Shown piece by piece: positions 22,784 through 31,727 of a DNA stretch of 34,107 nt. Numbering within the stretch: the first letter of the stretch is position 1; each line of letters opens with the position of its first letter. A program made the translations under genes and the position numbers. The stretch comes from an uncultured Lachnospiraceae bacterium. GTDB lineage: Bacteria; Bacillota; Clostridia; Lachnospirales; Lachnospiraceae. The notes under the pieces are model-generated. The model did not search any database, was not told the DNA's origin, and was given only the letters and a program-made list of their open reading frames with translations. The stretch lies in assembly GCA_946405185.1 (NCBI GenBank), contig CAMJGH010000024.1:1-34107 (forward strand), read 5' to 3'.

Positions 22784-25165
22784 TTACTTGAAGGTGACGA
22801 TGGTCACCCCCGAATCCCCCTCGCCGTACTCGCCGCCGCGGTAGCTCTTGACGTAGGAGAGCTTGCGGAGTTTCTGCTGCACGGCCTTGCGCAGGGCGCC
22901 GGTGCCGCGGCCGTGGACCACGCGCACCGAAGGGAGATGGGCCAGATAGGCGTCATCCAGATATTTTTCCAGTTCCGGCAGTGCTTCGTCCACCGTCATG
23001 CCGATGAGGTTGATCTCCGGCGAGACGGCGGCTGCCTTGCCCATGCCGATGGTGGAAGCCTGGCTGGCCGTCTTGCGGACGGGCTCCTCGGGCACGTCTT
23101 CTTCGGCCGGGGCGATGTCCTTGATGTTCACCGTGGAGGACAGCATCCCCATCTGCACGGTCAGCTGCCCGCGGGCGTTGGGAAGGCTGGTGACGGTGCC
23201 CTTCAGGCCCAGGGTGTTGACGAACACCGTGTCGCCCACGGCCAGGGGCTTCTGCTTCTCACCTTTTTTGGCAGGCTTTTTCTCCGGCGCTTTGGCCAGC
23301 TCCGGCGCCGGCAGGTCCGAGAGCGCCTCGCGCAGCAGCGCGCGCTCGTTCTCCAGTTCCCGCATGTTGACGCCGCCGGAAGCCTGTTTGTTGATGCGGC
23401 GGATGGTATCGTCCGCGTAGTCCTTGGCGTCCTGGAGCACCTTGCGGGCCTCCTCGGAGGCATCGGCCAGCATCTTTTCCTTGCGCTTCTCAAACTTGGC
23501 GATCAGCGATTCGTACTGGCTGCGGAAGGCTTCGGCCTTGCGGCGCGCCTCTTTGGCGCTCTCGCGGTCGTCCATCAGTTGCTTGCGCTCATCCTCGAGG
23601 CCGGCCACCAGATCCTCAAAGCGGACGTCCTCGGAGTCCAGGCGGGCTTTGGCATCGTCAATGAGAAAGTCCGGCAGGCCCAGGCGCTTGCTGATGGCAA
23701 AGGCGTTGCTCTTGCCGGGAATGCCGATGAGCAGCCGGTAGGTGGGGCGGAGCGTGGCCACGTCAAACTCGCAGGAGGCGTTTTCCACGCCCGGCGTGGT
23801 CAGCGCGTACTCCTTCAGCTCGGAGTAGTGCGTGGTGGCCATGGTGCAGACGTCCATCCGCTTCAGGAAGGAGAGGATGGAGACCGCCAGCGCCGCACCC
23901 TCGGTGGGGTCCGTGCCGGCGCCCAGCTCGTCGAAGAGCACCAGCGAGGACGGATCGCAGGTGTCCAGGATGGAGACGATGTTGACCATGTGCGACGAGA
24001 AGGTGGACAGGCTCTGCTCGATGGACTGCTCGTCGCCGATGTCCGCGAAGACATCGGTGAAGACGGGCAGGCGGCTGCCTTCCCAGGCCGGCAGGTGCAG
24101 GCCCGCCTGGCCCATCAGGCAGAAGAGCCCGACGGTCTTTAAGGTGACGGTCTTGCCGCCGGTGTTCGGACCGGTGATGATGAGCTGCCGCTCCGGGTCC
24201 CCGAAGGTCAGGTCCATGGGCACCACGGTGTCCTTCGGCAGCAGCGGGTGGCGGCCTTTCTTGATGAGGATGACCCGCCCGCCGTCATAGACGGGCGCGC
24301 TGCCCGAGAGCGCCCGGGAAAACCGTCCCTTGGCGAAGATGAAATCCAGCTCGGTCAGGATGCGGACGTTTTCCTGCAGGTCATCGGTGTGTTCGGCGCA
24401 GAGCGAGGAGAGGGAGGCCAGCACGGCCTCGATCTCTTTCTTTTCTTCGATCTCGAGTTCCCGCAGGTCGTTGTTGAACTTGACGACGGCGGCGGGCTCC
24501 ACGAACACGGTGGAGCCGGACGAGGACGTATCGTGCACGAGGCCCGGCACCTCGGAGCGGTGCTCGAGCTTTACGGGGATGCAGTAGCGGCCGTCGCGCG
24601 TGGTGATGACGGCATCCTGCAGGAGGGTGCGCTGGCGGTTGACGATCTCATGCAGGTGGCTGCGGATCTGCTCCTGCACGCGTGTCATGCTGCGGCGCAC
24701 GCGGCGCAGCCCCGGGCTGGCATCGTCGGCGATCTCTTCTTCGGAGAGGATGCACCGGTCGATCTCCCGGCAGACGGTGACCATGGGCACCAGGCCCGCA
24801 AACAGGGGATCCAGCGAATCCCACTCCTCCTCGGGGAGGTCCCGCTCGCCGTAGGCTTTGGCGCGCGCGGCGGCGTTCAGGACTTTGGCGACGGTTAAGA
24901 GCTCCGCGGCGGAGAGCGACGCACCCACCTCCAGGCGCTTGCAGGAGGCGGTCAGGTCATACGTGCCGGAAAACGAGAGACTGCCCTTCGCGAACAGGCG
25001 GGCGACGGCATCGGTGGTCTCCTTCTGGGCCTGACGGATGGCGTCCGCTTCCGTGTACGGCAAAAGCGCCAGGCACCGGCTCTTGCCGGCCGGCGTCCCG
25101 GCATAGTCCGCCAGCATCCCGCGGATCTTGTCAAATTCCAGTACACGCAGTGACCGTTCGTTCAT
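22784..25165 (-). CDS. mutS2: Endonuclease MutS2
   Basis: 793 residues, the usual MutS2 length, from the ATG at 25165 (GGGAGA upstream); the open frame beyond it runs through the promoter. N-terminal MutS core/clamp (about 1-320). ATPase domain with Walker A GPNTGGKT (331-338, Lys338), then DELGAGTDPTEGAALA (Walker B) and the TTHYSELK switch. A coiled-coil region (about 500-600) follows, then a KOW-like segment (AVGDTVFVNTLGLKGTV). The C-terminal Smr nuclease domain (about 715-793) has INLIGMTVDEAL and HGRGTGAL. Roles known for the family are ribosome-collision rescue and suppression of recombination. It heads an operon with a two-component system, which is an unusual partner. Confidence 0.94.
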   Translation of the reverse strand: MNERSLRVLEFDKIRGMLADYAGTPAGKSRCLALLPYTEADAIRQAQKETTDAVARLFAKGSLSFSGTYDLTASCKRLEVGASLSAAELLTVAKVLNAAARAKAYGERDLPEEEWDSLDPLFAGLVPMVTVCREIDRCILSEEEIADDASPGLRRVRRSMTRVQEQIRSHLHEIVNRQRTLLQDAVITTRDGRYCIPVKLEHRSEVPGLVHDTSSSGSTVFVEPAAVVKFNNDLRELEIEEKKEIEAVLASLSSLCAEHTDDLQENVRILTELDFIFAKGRFSRALSGSAPVYDGGRVILIKKGRHPLLPKDTVVPMDLTFGDPERQLIITGPNTGGKTVTLKTVGLFCLMGQAGLHLPAWEGSRLPVFTDVFADIGDEQSIEQSLSTFSSHMVNIVSILDTCDPSSLVLFDELGAGTDPTEGAALAVSILSFLKRMDVCTMATTHYSELKEYALTTPGVENASCEFDVATLRPTYRLLIGIPGKSNAFAISKRLGLPDFLIDDAKARLDSEDVRFEDLVAGLEDERKQLMDDRESAKEARRKAEAFRSQYESLIAKFEKRKEKMLADASEEARKVLQDAKDYADDTIRRINKQASGGVNMRELENERALLREALSDLPAPELAKAPEKKPAKKGEKQKPLAVGDTVFVNTLGLKGTVTSLPNARGQLTVQMGMLSSTVNIKDIAPAEEDVPEEPVRKTASQASTIGMGKAAAVSPEINLIGMTVDEALPELEKYLDDAYLAHLPSVRVVHGRGTGALRKAVQQKLRKLSYVKSYRGGEYGEGDSGVTIVTFK

Positions 25166-25185
25166 CGCATTCTCCCACAGCGGCC

Positions 25186-25212
25186 GCCCTCCGGATCGGG
25201 CCGGAGGAGGGC
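25186..25212 (-). other. Leader hairpin with two registers before mutS2
   Basis: Inside the mutS2 leader, CCTCCGG (25188-25194) can pair with CCGGAGG (25201-25207), or GCCCTCC (25186-25192) with GGAGGGC (25206-25212). The two stems exclude each other. No T-run follows, so it is not a clear terminator. Confidence 0.4.
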
Positions 25213-25225
25213 ATTTCTCTTCATT

Positions 25226-25254
25226 ATCATAGTCAAAAGGAAGCAGACTGGCAA
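25226..25254 (-). promoter_or_regulatory. Promoter of the mutS2-regulator-kinase operon
   Basis: On the minus strand, TTGCCA (25254-25249), 17 bases, TATGAT (25231-25226). Start of transcription about 25219, leader about 54 bases. Confidence 0.78.
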
Positions 25255-25304
25255 GACTTTTCCCCTCCGTAAGCGCTTTCAAGAAGGCAATGGAGGTATC
25301 TCTC

Positions 25305-25333
25305 TTTTCAAGAGCCCGCTTTCATGGTAAACT
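25305..25333 (+). promoter_or_regulatory. Promoter of the HtrA-like/yhaM/rlmD operon
   Basis: TTTTCA (25305-25310), 17 bases, TAAACT (25328-25333), preceded by TGG (extended -10). The start codon lies 57 bases further on. Confidence 0.6.
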
Positions 25334-25389
25334 GTTTCTGTTTTGAGGCAACCGGAAACGCATGTGCTGTCTGTCTGGGAGGCATTTGT

Positions 25390-26754
25390 ATGGCAGGACC
25401 GTCTTCAAACGATAACCGGGAATCCGATCTGATCCGCGAGGTGGTGCGCCCGCAGAAGCGCCGCGCCGCCCGCCGCGCGGCATTCTTTGTGCTGCTGGCC
25501 GTGCTGGCCGGCGCCTCCGCCGGCGGCGTGTTCTGGCTGCTGCGGACGCTGCCGGGGCCGGCTGCCTGGGCCGCCCGGCATACCACGGAGGCCAGTGAGA
25601 CGCCGGAGGCTTCCACGGAGGGCGTGGTGTCTTCTTCCGCGGAAGAGACGGCAGAACCCACTGAACCCACGGAGCCGTCCGTCACGGAAAGTGAACCTTC
25701 CTCCACCCAGGCGGCGGAGGGGCCGAACGATGCGTTCGCCTACGCCCTGGATGCACTGGACCGCCGTCTGCAGGAAGCCGAGAGCCGCCTGGCGGCGCTC
25801 TCACCCACCGATCCGTCCGATGGGCCGGCAGGGGAGGCGGCGGATGCCCGCACGGTCGCCCAGAGTTTTCTGGTCACGGTGGTGAGCACCATCGAGCAGA
25901 CGGACTGGATGCAGAACACCACGCATCTGTCAGTGGAGTCGTGGGGCATCGTCGTGGGCGTCAAAGAGAACGCCTTCACGGTGCTGCTCAACCGCCAGGA
26001 TGTGGATCCTTCTTCAACCGTCACCATCCGGCTGGGAAACCACGCGTTTGATGCGGTCACCTGGCTGGCGTCGGACCCGCTGACGGGCCTGGCCATGCTG
26101 CAGGTGGAAACGGATACGGCCAAACTGGCCGATACGCTGAAGCCGGCCGTGCTGGGGTCGGCGCAGTCCGTGGCGCCCGGCGATACGGTCTGGTGCCTGG
26201 GCGCGCCGTACGGGCAGAGCGGTGCCTGCGCGCGCGGCCTGATCTCCTGGAGCGGCGTGGACACCTCTCAGGAGGATATGAACCTGCCGGTGCTGTGCAC
26301 GGACATCCCGCGGGGGACCGGTTCGGGCGTGCTGCTCACGCGCGAAGGGACCGTGATCGGCTGGGTGAAGGACCTCTCCGTGAAGGGGTATGAAAACATG
26401 ATGACGGCCGTCGGCGTCTGGGGCTACGCGGAAGTCACCGCGGACCTGGCGGCGGGCCGCATACCGGCAAGGCTCGGCATCTTTGCCGAAGCCGTTCCGG
26501 AAACGGTACAGAAAGAAAACGGCGTGCCGGCCGGCCTCTACGTGAATTCCGTGCGGCCGGGCAGCTCTGCGGAGGAAGCCGGCATCATGGCCGGCGATAT
26601 CCTCACGGCGGCGGACGGCGTGCCGCTGACCGCCATGCGGGATCTGATGCGGCTGCTCTCGCGCGAGGCGCCGGGCACCGTCAAGACCTTCACGCTGATG
26701 CGGTGGAGCCGGGAAGGCTACGAAGAAGTGACCGCAGAGGCCACGTTACAGTAA
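25390..26754 (+). CDS. Membrane-anchored HtrA/S1C-like pseudo-protease with PDZ domain
   Basis: 454 residues from the ATG at 25390 (GGGAGG seven bases upstream). A basic N-terminus, one transmembrane helix (about 30-51), a Thr/Glu/Ser-rich stalk (about 57-130), a trypsin-like double beta-barrel (about 160-360) and a PDZ domain (about 365-450, with VRPGSSAEEAGIMAGDIL). The fold matches HtrA/DegP, but the catalytic residues are gone. The His position falls in LLNRQDV with no His; the Asp of the usual TDLAVL motif is Gly233 (TGLAML); the usual GNSGGP serine loop is GTGSGV, giving Gly at the nucleophile position with Ser312 displaced by one. It therefore probably acts as a binding protein or chaperone rather than a protease. 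It heads an operon with yhaM and rlmD. Confidence 0.82.
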   Translation: MAGPSSNDNRESDLIREVVRPQKRRAARRAAFFVLLAVLAGASAGGVFWLLRTLPGPAAWAARHTTEASETPEASTEGVVSSSAEETAEPTEPTEPSVTESEPSSTQAAEGPNDAFAYALDALDRRLQEAESRLAALSPTDPSDGPAGEAADARTVAQSFLVTVVSTIEQTDWMQNTTHLSVESWGIVVGVKENAFTVLLNRQDVDPSSTVTIRLGNHAFDAVTWLASDPLTGLAMLQVETDTAKLADTLKPAVLGSAQSVAPGDTVWCLGAPYGQSGACARGLISWSGVDTSQEDMNLPVLCTDIPRGTGSGVLLTREGTVIGWVKDLSVKGYENMMTAVGVWGYAEVTADLAAGRIPARLGIFAEAVPETVQKENGVPAGLYVNSVRPGSSAEEAGIMAGDILTAADGVPLTAMRDLMRLLSREAPGTVKTFTLMRWSREGYEEVTAEATLQ

Positions 26755-26776
26755 GAAAGACAAGGGGGAGTTTGAT

Positions 26777-27721
26777 TTGCAGTATATTGCGGATCTGACC
26801 GAAGGGAAGCGCATCTCGCAGATCTTCCTGTGCAAGAGCAAGGCGCTTGCCACCACGAAAAACGGAAAGAACTATTACAATCTGGTGCTTCAGGACAAGA
26901 CCGGCACCATCGACGGCAAGGTGTGGGACCTGACCAACAGCATCGAGCATTTCGAGGCGGGGGATTTCATCCAGTGCGACTGCGAGGTGCTGCTGTACAA
27001 CAAGTCCATGCAGCTGAACATCCGGCGCATCCGCCGCGCGCACGAAGGCGAGTACGATCCGGGGGATTACTGCCCGGTCTCGCCGTTTGACACCGAGAAG
27101 ATGTACAAAGACCTGCTGGAGCTGGCCGGCAAGGTGAAGAACGAGAAGCTGCGCGCGCTCATCAAGTCCTACTTTGTGGACGATGCCGCCTTTATCGGTC
27201 AGTTCAAAACGCACTCGGCGGCCAAGAGCGTGCATCACGGGTTCATCGGCGGGCTGCTGCAGCACACGCTGGGCGTCATGCGGCTTTGCTACTTCTACTG
27301 CCAGCAGTACCCGGTGCTCAACAAAGACCTGCTGCTGACGGCGGCGCTCTTCCACGACATCGGCAAGGTGAAGGAACTCTCGGACTTCCCGTCCAACGAC
27401 TACACGGACGACGGGCAGCTGCTGGGGCACATCGTGATCGGCTACCAGATGGTCATGGAGCGCATCCACCAGATCCCGGATTTCCCGGAGCGGCTGGCTT
27501 CCGAGCTGGGGCACTGCATCCTGGCGCACCACGGCGAGCTGGAGTTCGGCTCCCCCAAGAAGCCGGAACTCATGGAGGCGCTGGCGCTGTCCATGGCGGA
27601 CAACACCGATGCCAAGCTGGAGGTCATGACCGAAGCCCTGGCGCAGGCGGAGGGCCTGGAGTGGCAGGGCTTCCAGAAGTTCCTGGATGCCAACATCCGC
27701 CGGACGTCACCGCAGGCGTAA
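26777..27721 (+). CDS. yhaM: 3'-5' exoribonuclease YhaM family protein
   Basis: 314 residues with a TTG start (GGGGGAG six bases upstream). An N-terminal OB-fold nucleic-acid-binding domain (about 12-90) is followed by an HD hydrolase domain. HHGFIGGLLQHT carries the first metal ligands and ALFHDIGKVKEL carries His193 and Asp194. A further conserved His lies in LLGHIVIGYQ and another in ILAHHGELEFGSPK. The whole pattern is characteristic of YhaM, which trims RNA and DNA 3' ends and takes part in mRNA turnover in Bacillota. It lies 22 bases after the upstream gene and 21 before rlmD, so it is the middle gene of the operon. Confidence 0.92.
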   Translation: MQYIADLTEGKRISQIFLCKSKALATTKNGKNYYNLVLQDKTGTIDGKVWDLTNSIEHFEAGDFIQCDCEVLLYNKSMQLNIRRIRRAHEGEYDPGDYCPVSPFDTEKMYKDLLELAGKVKNEKLRALIKSYFVDDAAFIGQFKTHSAAKSVHHGFIGGLLQHTLGVMRLCYFYCQQYPVLNKDLLLTAALFHDIGKVKELSDFPSNDYTDDGQLLGHIVIGYQMVMERIHQIPDFPERLASELGHCILAHHGELEFGSPKKPELMEALALSMADNTDAKLEVMTEALAQAEGLEWQGFQKFLDANIRRTSPQA

Positions 27722-27742
27722 CGGCTTCTGAAAGGGTGTTTC

Positions 27743-29470
27743 ATGAACAAGAACGATACGGTGGAGCTTTCCATCACCGATCTGACCACGGACGGAGAGG
27801 GCGTAGGGCGCAGCGGCGGCTGCGCTCTCTTTGTACGGGGAGCGGTGCCGGGGGATGTCATCAACGCCTCCGTCATGAAGATGAAAAAGACCTATGGGTA
27901 CGCGAGGCTCACGCAGGTGCTCACCCCTTCCCCGGACCGGGTAAAGCCTGCCTGCGCGTTGGCGGGGAAGTGCGGCGGCTGCCAGCTGCAGAGCCTCTCT
28001 TACGCGGCCCAGCTGCGCTTCAAGCAGGAACTGGTCACCCGGAATCTGGCCCGCATCGGCGGCCTGCCGGCGTACCGGGAGGGCGTGGATGCGGTGCCGG
28101 AGGGCGCGGATGGGCATCCGCCCATCGCCGTCAAGCCGGTGCTTGGCATGAAAGACCCCTGGCGCGCCCGCGCGAAGACCCAGCTGCCGGTGGGGTATGA
28201 CCGGGAGGGGAAGCTCTGCGTGGGGTTTTACGCCCCGCACTCGCACCGCGTGGTGCCGCACACGGAGTGCCTGCTGGCCTCCGAAAAGATGAACGCGGCC
28301 GCCCGCGAGGTGCTGGCCTGGATGGAGCAGTACGGCCTGACGGCCTACGATGAAGAAACCGGCAAAGGCCTCATCCGCCACATCCTGCTGCGCGAAGGCA
28401 AAGGAACGGGCGAGTGGCTGGCGTGCCTGGTGGTCAACGGGCGGAAGGTGCCGCACGCGGAGGCGCTTGCAGAGCGGCTGGAGAAGCTCCCCGGCTTTAC
28501 GGGGTTATCCCTCAACATCAACACCGAGCACACCAACGTGATCCTGGGCCGGGAGACCGTCATGCTCTCCGGCAAGGGGACCCTCACGGAGACCATCGGG
28601 GACCTGCGCTTTGAGATCTCGCCGGCGTCATTCTTCCAGGTGAACCCCGCGCAGACGGAAGTCCTCTACGGGGAGGCCCTCCGTTTGGCCGGCCTGACGG
28701 GCGAAGAGACGGTCTGGGATCTGTACTGCGGCACCGGTTCCATCTCGCTGTTCCTGGCGCAGCAGGCGAAGCGCGTGTACGGCGTCGAGATCGTTCCGGA
28801 CGCCGTGGAGAACGCGAAGGAAAACGCCCGCCGCAACGGCCTGGAAAATGCGGCGTTCTTCTGCGGCAAGGCCGAGGAAGTGGTTCCGGCCTGGTACGAG
28901 AAGGAGTGCGCCGAAGGCCGCCTGACACCGGGTGAGCGGGCGGCGGATGTCATGGTGGTGGACCCGCCGCGCAAAGGGTGCGATGAAAAGCTGCTGTCCT
29001 GCATGCTGGCCATGGCGCCGGCACGCATCGTCTACGTCAGCTGCGACTCCGCCACGCTGGCCAGAGACCTGAAGATCCTGACCGCCGGCGGGTATGAAGT
29101 AACGTCCGTGCAGCCGGTGGACATGTTCCCCATGACCACGGGGGTGGAGACGGTTGTCCAACTTTCCAAGGGAAATATATCGAGCGAGAAAGTCAGAGTT
29201 GAATTCTCTCTCGAAGACATGGACATGTCCAGGTTTCAGCAAGGGGCTACATACGAACAGATCCAGGACTGGGTTCAAGAGAAATACGGATTCCATGTTA
29301 CACATCTGAATATCGCCCAGGTCAAACGGAAGCACGGGATCATAGAGCGTGAGAACTATAATAAGCCGAAATCGCCGGATCCCCGGCAACCGGGATGTCC
29401 GGAAGATAAGATAAAAGCCATAGAAGAAGCATTAAAGGCCTATAAAATGATAAGTGAAATTTGTGGCTGA
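27743..29470 (+). CDS. rlmD: 23S rRNA (uracil-C5)-methyltransferase, RlmD/TrmA family, with extra C-terminal domain
   Basis: 575 residues. An N-terminal TRAM domain (about 1-65) is followed by the 4Fe-4S cluster site with Cys71, Cys77, Cys80 and Cys176. The SAM-binding motif is VWDLYCGTGSISLFL, then the DPPRKGC motif, and the nucleophile is Cys434 in YVSCDSATLARDL. The conventional enzyme ends near residue 474 (VETVVQLSK). About 100 further residues (476-575, including FSLEDMDMS, ATYEQIQDW and KHGIIERENYNKPKS) form a separate charged helical domain. The tail is encoded by clearly AT-richer DNA than the first 470 codons, and the break lies near 29165. It may be an acquired fusion or a scar of integration at the gene's 3' end. 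I recall similar tails in other Clostridia but could not check. The methyltransferase core is intact. Confidence 0.88.
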   Translation: MNKNDTVELSITDLTTDGEGVGRSGGCALFVRGAVPGDVINASVMKMKKTYGYARLTQVLTPSPDRVKPACALAGKCGGCQLQSLSYAAQLRFKQELVTRNLARIGGLPAYREGVDAVPEGADGHPPIAVKPVLGMKDPWRARAKTQLPVGYDREGKLCVGFYAPHSHRVVPHTECLLASEKMNAAAREVLAWMEQYGLTAYDEETGKGLIRHILLREGKGTGEWLACLVVNGRKVPHAEALAERLEKLPGFTGLSLNINTEHTNVILGRETVMLSGKGTLTETIGDLRFEISPASFFQVNPAQTEVLYGEALRLAGLTGEETVWDLYCGTGSISLFLAQQAKRVYGVEIVPDAVENAKENARRNGLENAAFFCGKAEEVVPAWYEKECAEGRLTPGERAADVMVVDPPRKGCDEKLLSCMLAMAPARIVYVSCDSATLARDLKILTAGGYEVTSVQPVDMFPMTTGVETVVQLSKGNISSEKVRVEFSLEDMDMSRFQQGATYEQIQDWVQEKYGFHVTHLNIAQVKRKHGIIERENYNKPKSPDPRQPGCPEDKIKAIEEALKAYKMISEICG

Positions 29471-29561
29471 TTCCCAGTGATGCAAAAAGAACCGATGATG
29501 AATAAAAACAAATAGCTGCTAAAGCAGTTATAGTGAATTACAAGAATGACGAGGTGTAGTA

Positions 29562-30278
29562 ATGGGAATTCCTACGGACACGGCTGAAACATATACGGTG
29601 TTGGTTGTGGATGATGACCCGAATATTGTGAATATCATTCGGACAGATTTGGAGCAAACGGGCTACCGGGTAGTATCAGCCGGCGACGGAGAAGCTGCAT
29701 GCGCGCTTGTAACGTCCGTTCACCCCGACCTGGTTATCATGGACATCATGATGCCAGGAACCAACGGGCTAATGGCAACTATGAAAATCAGAGAAGATAA
29801 TAATGTACCGATACTCATGCTTTCAGCCAAAGCAGAAGGTAGCGACCGTGTCCTGGGGCTGGAAGTCGGCGCCGATGATTACCTGGTTAAGCCGTTTTAT
29901 AAGCAGGAACTGCTTGCCAGAGTGAAAGCGCTGCTGCGCAGATATGACAAATTGGGATCCATCCGGGAATCTGTATCTGATGATATGATCAGGGTCGGGG
30001 ATATTGTGCTGGACAGATTAAAGAAACAACTGCTGGTACGAGGCGAATACGTCCATTTGACGGCAACAGAGTACGGTATACTGAATGTACTTATGTCCAA
30101 CCCGGGGAGAGTCTATTCCGCTGAGGATATATACAGCCGTGTCTGGGACTGTGAAAGCTTTTCCGTAGAAAATACCGTAATGGTACATATTCGGCGGATA
30201 CGGGAGAAATTCGAGATTAATCCAAAGAAACCGGAGCATCTTAAAGTGGTTTGGGGAATAGGCTATGTCTTCGAGTAA
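29562..30278 (+). CDS. OmpR-family response regulator (VanR-like), AT-rich block
   Basis: 238 residues. Receiver with DDD near 18-20, Asp61 in LVIMDIMMPG and Lys in LVKPF; C-terminal winged helix with LTATEYGILNVLM, the AEDIYSRVWDCESF recognition region and the closing VVWGIGYVFE. The GAGGTG ribosome-binding site precedes the ATG. Its stop overlaps the start of the kinase by 14 bases, so the two are translationally coupled. Codon use is much AT-richer than in the first regulator (22055-22762), in keeping with separate origin. It belongs to the VanR/PhoB class by motif similarity. The acyltransferase just downstream is the obvious candidate target. Confidence 0.92.
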   Translation: MGIPTDTAETYTVLVVDDDPNIVNIIRTDLEQTGYRVVSAGDGEAACALVTSVHPDLVIMDIMMPGTNGLMATMKIREDNNVPILMLSAKAEGSDRVLGLEVGADDYLVKPFYKQELLARVKALLRRYDKLGSIRESVSDDMIRVGDIVLDRLKKQLLVRGEYVHLTATEYGILNVLMSNPGRVYSAEDIYSRVWDCESFSVENTVMVHIRRIREKFEINPKKPEHLKVVWGIGYVFE

Positions 30279-31692
30279 GAAAAACATTTACGCATGGCTT
30301 ATCATGGCTGTGGCCGCCGTTCTGATTGCAGGCGGATTGAGAGTGATGCGCGGTCAACGCTTGATGAAGGAAACGGATACTGTCGAAGAGACAGCAACTA
30401 TAGCAGTTTGGGAAAATGAAACAAGTGCCCGGGCAAGCACAAATGATATATCACATTCTTCAGATACAGAACCGTCAGAGAGCTTCAACTCTGCTGCATA
30501 CGAAGAGAACAAAACAAATGAATCAAATATCAACACCACTCAATATGATCCTTTCATCCGTATTCTTGGTATTATCAGTTTCTTGATTGGTTGTGGGGCA
30601 TTTATAACAGTATTAATTCTTTTGCAGCAGGAAGAACCTCTGATCGGACCTGACGGGGTCATGATTCTGGTTGGTCTGACGATTGTTTTCAAGCTCTATG
30701 ACTGGAATTATGTCATAGGTCTTTCGCTCTTTATTTTTGTTCTGTTTATTTCATTGAGAGAATTGGTGGGATGGGCAAAACACAGATTCCGCTTATCCTG
30801 GCTGATCAGTATCCGTATTGCCTATCTGCTTACACAACTTGCTTATGGGCGGGATCTTCGTCATTTCTCCGCTCAGCTCGAACGCTTTCAGGCAGGCATG
30901 CCCATAGAGATCGGCGATGGATTGTATGCTGATATGGAGACAAAACTGCTGCAGATGCAGCAGGAACATGCAAAAGCGATTCAGGACGCTGTTGCCAGTG
31001 AACGTTTCAAAGTCGATTTGATCACAAATGTATCTCATGACCTGCGAACGCCATTAACCGCTATTATTGGTTATGGAGAATTGTTACAGAATGAATGTAT
31101 TTCAGAAAAGGGAACAGAATCACTGGAACAGCTGAACCGCAAAGCGGGTTATATGAAAAGCCTGGTTGAAGACCTCTTTGAATTGACAAAGGTATCCAGC
31201 GGAGTAATCGATCCTGTGATGAAAGAGCTTGATCTGGTCAGTCTTCTGGAACAGACTATTGGTTTACTGCAGGATGAACTGGATGCGGCAGATCTGGTCG
31301 TAAAGAGGCAGTACTCATTTGAAAAGCTCCGGATCGTGACTGACGGAGGCCGTATGCACCAGGTCTTTGCTAACCTATTGGAGAACGCCTGCAAATATGC
31401 ACTGCACGGCTCTCGGATCTATGTATATCTGGATAAAGATGAAAAACAAATCCGTGTTCGTATTGTGAATATAGCCTCTTATGAAATGGACTTTACTCCT
31501 GAGGAAATCATACAGAGATTTGTCAGGGGTGATAAAGCAAGATCCACACAAGGCAGCGGTATCGGGCTTGCGATAGCGCAGACATATACAGAATCCGTCG
31601 GAGGTAGTTTTGAAATTGAGATCGACGGTGATCAGTTCAGCGCCATCGTATGCTTACCTGATAAACTATCAGATGGTAAAACAGAAAACTGA
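30265..31692 (+). CDS. Sensor histidine kinase (VanS-like), AT-rich block
   Basis: 475 residues. TM1 at about 9-27, an extracellular Ser/Thr/Asn-rich loop (about 28-97), three more hydrophobic segments (about 98-120, 131-145, 148-166), and then no recognisable HAMP. The HisKA motif FKVDLITNVSHDLRTPLTAI carries His258. In the HATPase domain the N box FANLLENACKYA and G2 GSGIGLAIA are clear, while the G1 region (IVNIASYEMD) is degenerate, as often in VanS-type kinases. The ATG at 30265 lies in the end of the regulator gene. The short, low-complexity sensor loop does not suggest a small-molecule pocket; the intramembrane layout suggests sensing of the membrane or a membrane partner. Confidence 0.9.
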   Translation: MSSSKKNIYAWLIMAVAAVLIAGGLRVMRGQRLMKETDTVEETATIAVWENETSARASTNDISHSSDTEPSESFNSAAYEENKTNESNINTTQYDPFIRILGIISFLIGCGAFITVLILLQQEEPLIGPDGVMILVGLTIVFKLYDWNYVIGLSLFIFVLFISLRELVGWAKHRFRLSWLISIRIAYLLTQLAYGRDLRHFSAQLERFQAGMPIEIGDGLYADMETKLLQMQQEHAKAIQDAVASERFKVDLITNVSHDLRTPLTAIIGYGELLQNECISEKGTESLEQLNRKAGYMKSLVEDLFELTKVSSGVIDPVMKELDLVSLLEQTIGLLQDELDAADLVVKRQYSFEKLRIVTDGGRMHQVFANLLENACKYALHGSRIYVYLDKDEKQIRVRIVNIASYEMDFTPEEIIQRFVRGDKARSTQGSGIGLAIAQTYTESVGGSFEIEIDGDQFSAIVCLPDKLSDGKTEN

Positions 31693-31727
31693 AAGTATTT
31701 TGTAAGAATCAGATCGGCTTTTTTGAC

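Noticed and set aside
21728..24142. 804-codon open frame on the plus strand
   Set aside because: It lies antisense to the histidine kinase, the regulator and mutS2, all of which carry complete family motifs. Its own translation has the low-complexity composition of a shadow frame.
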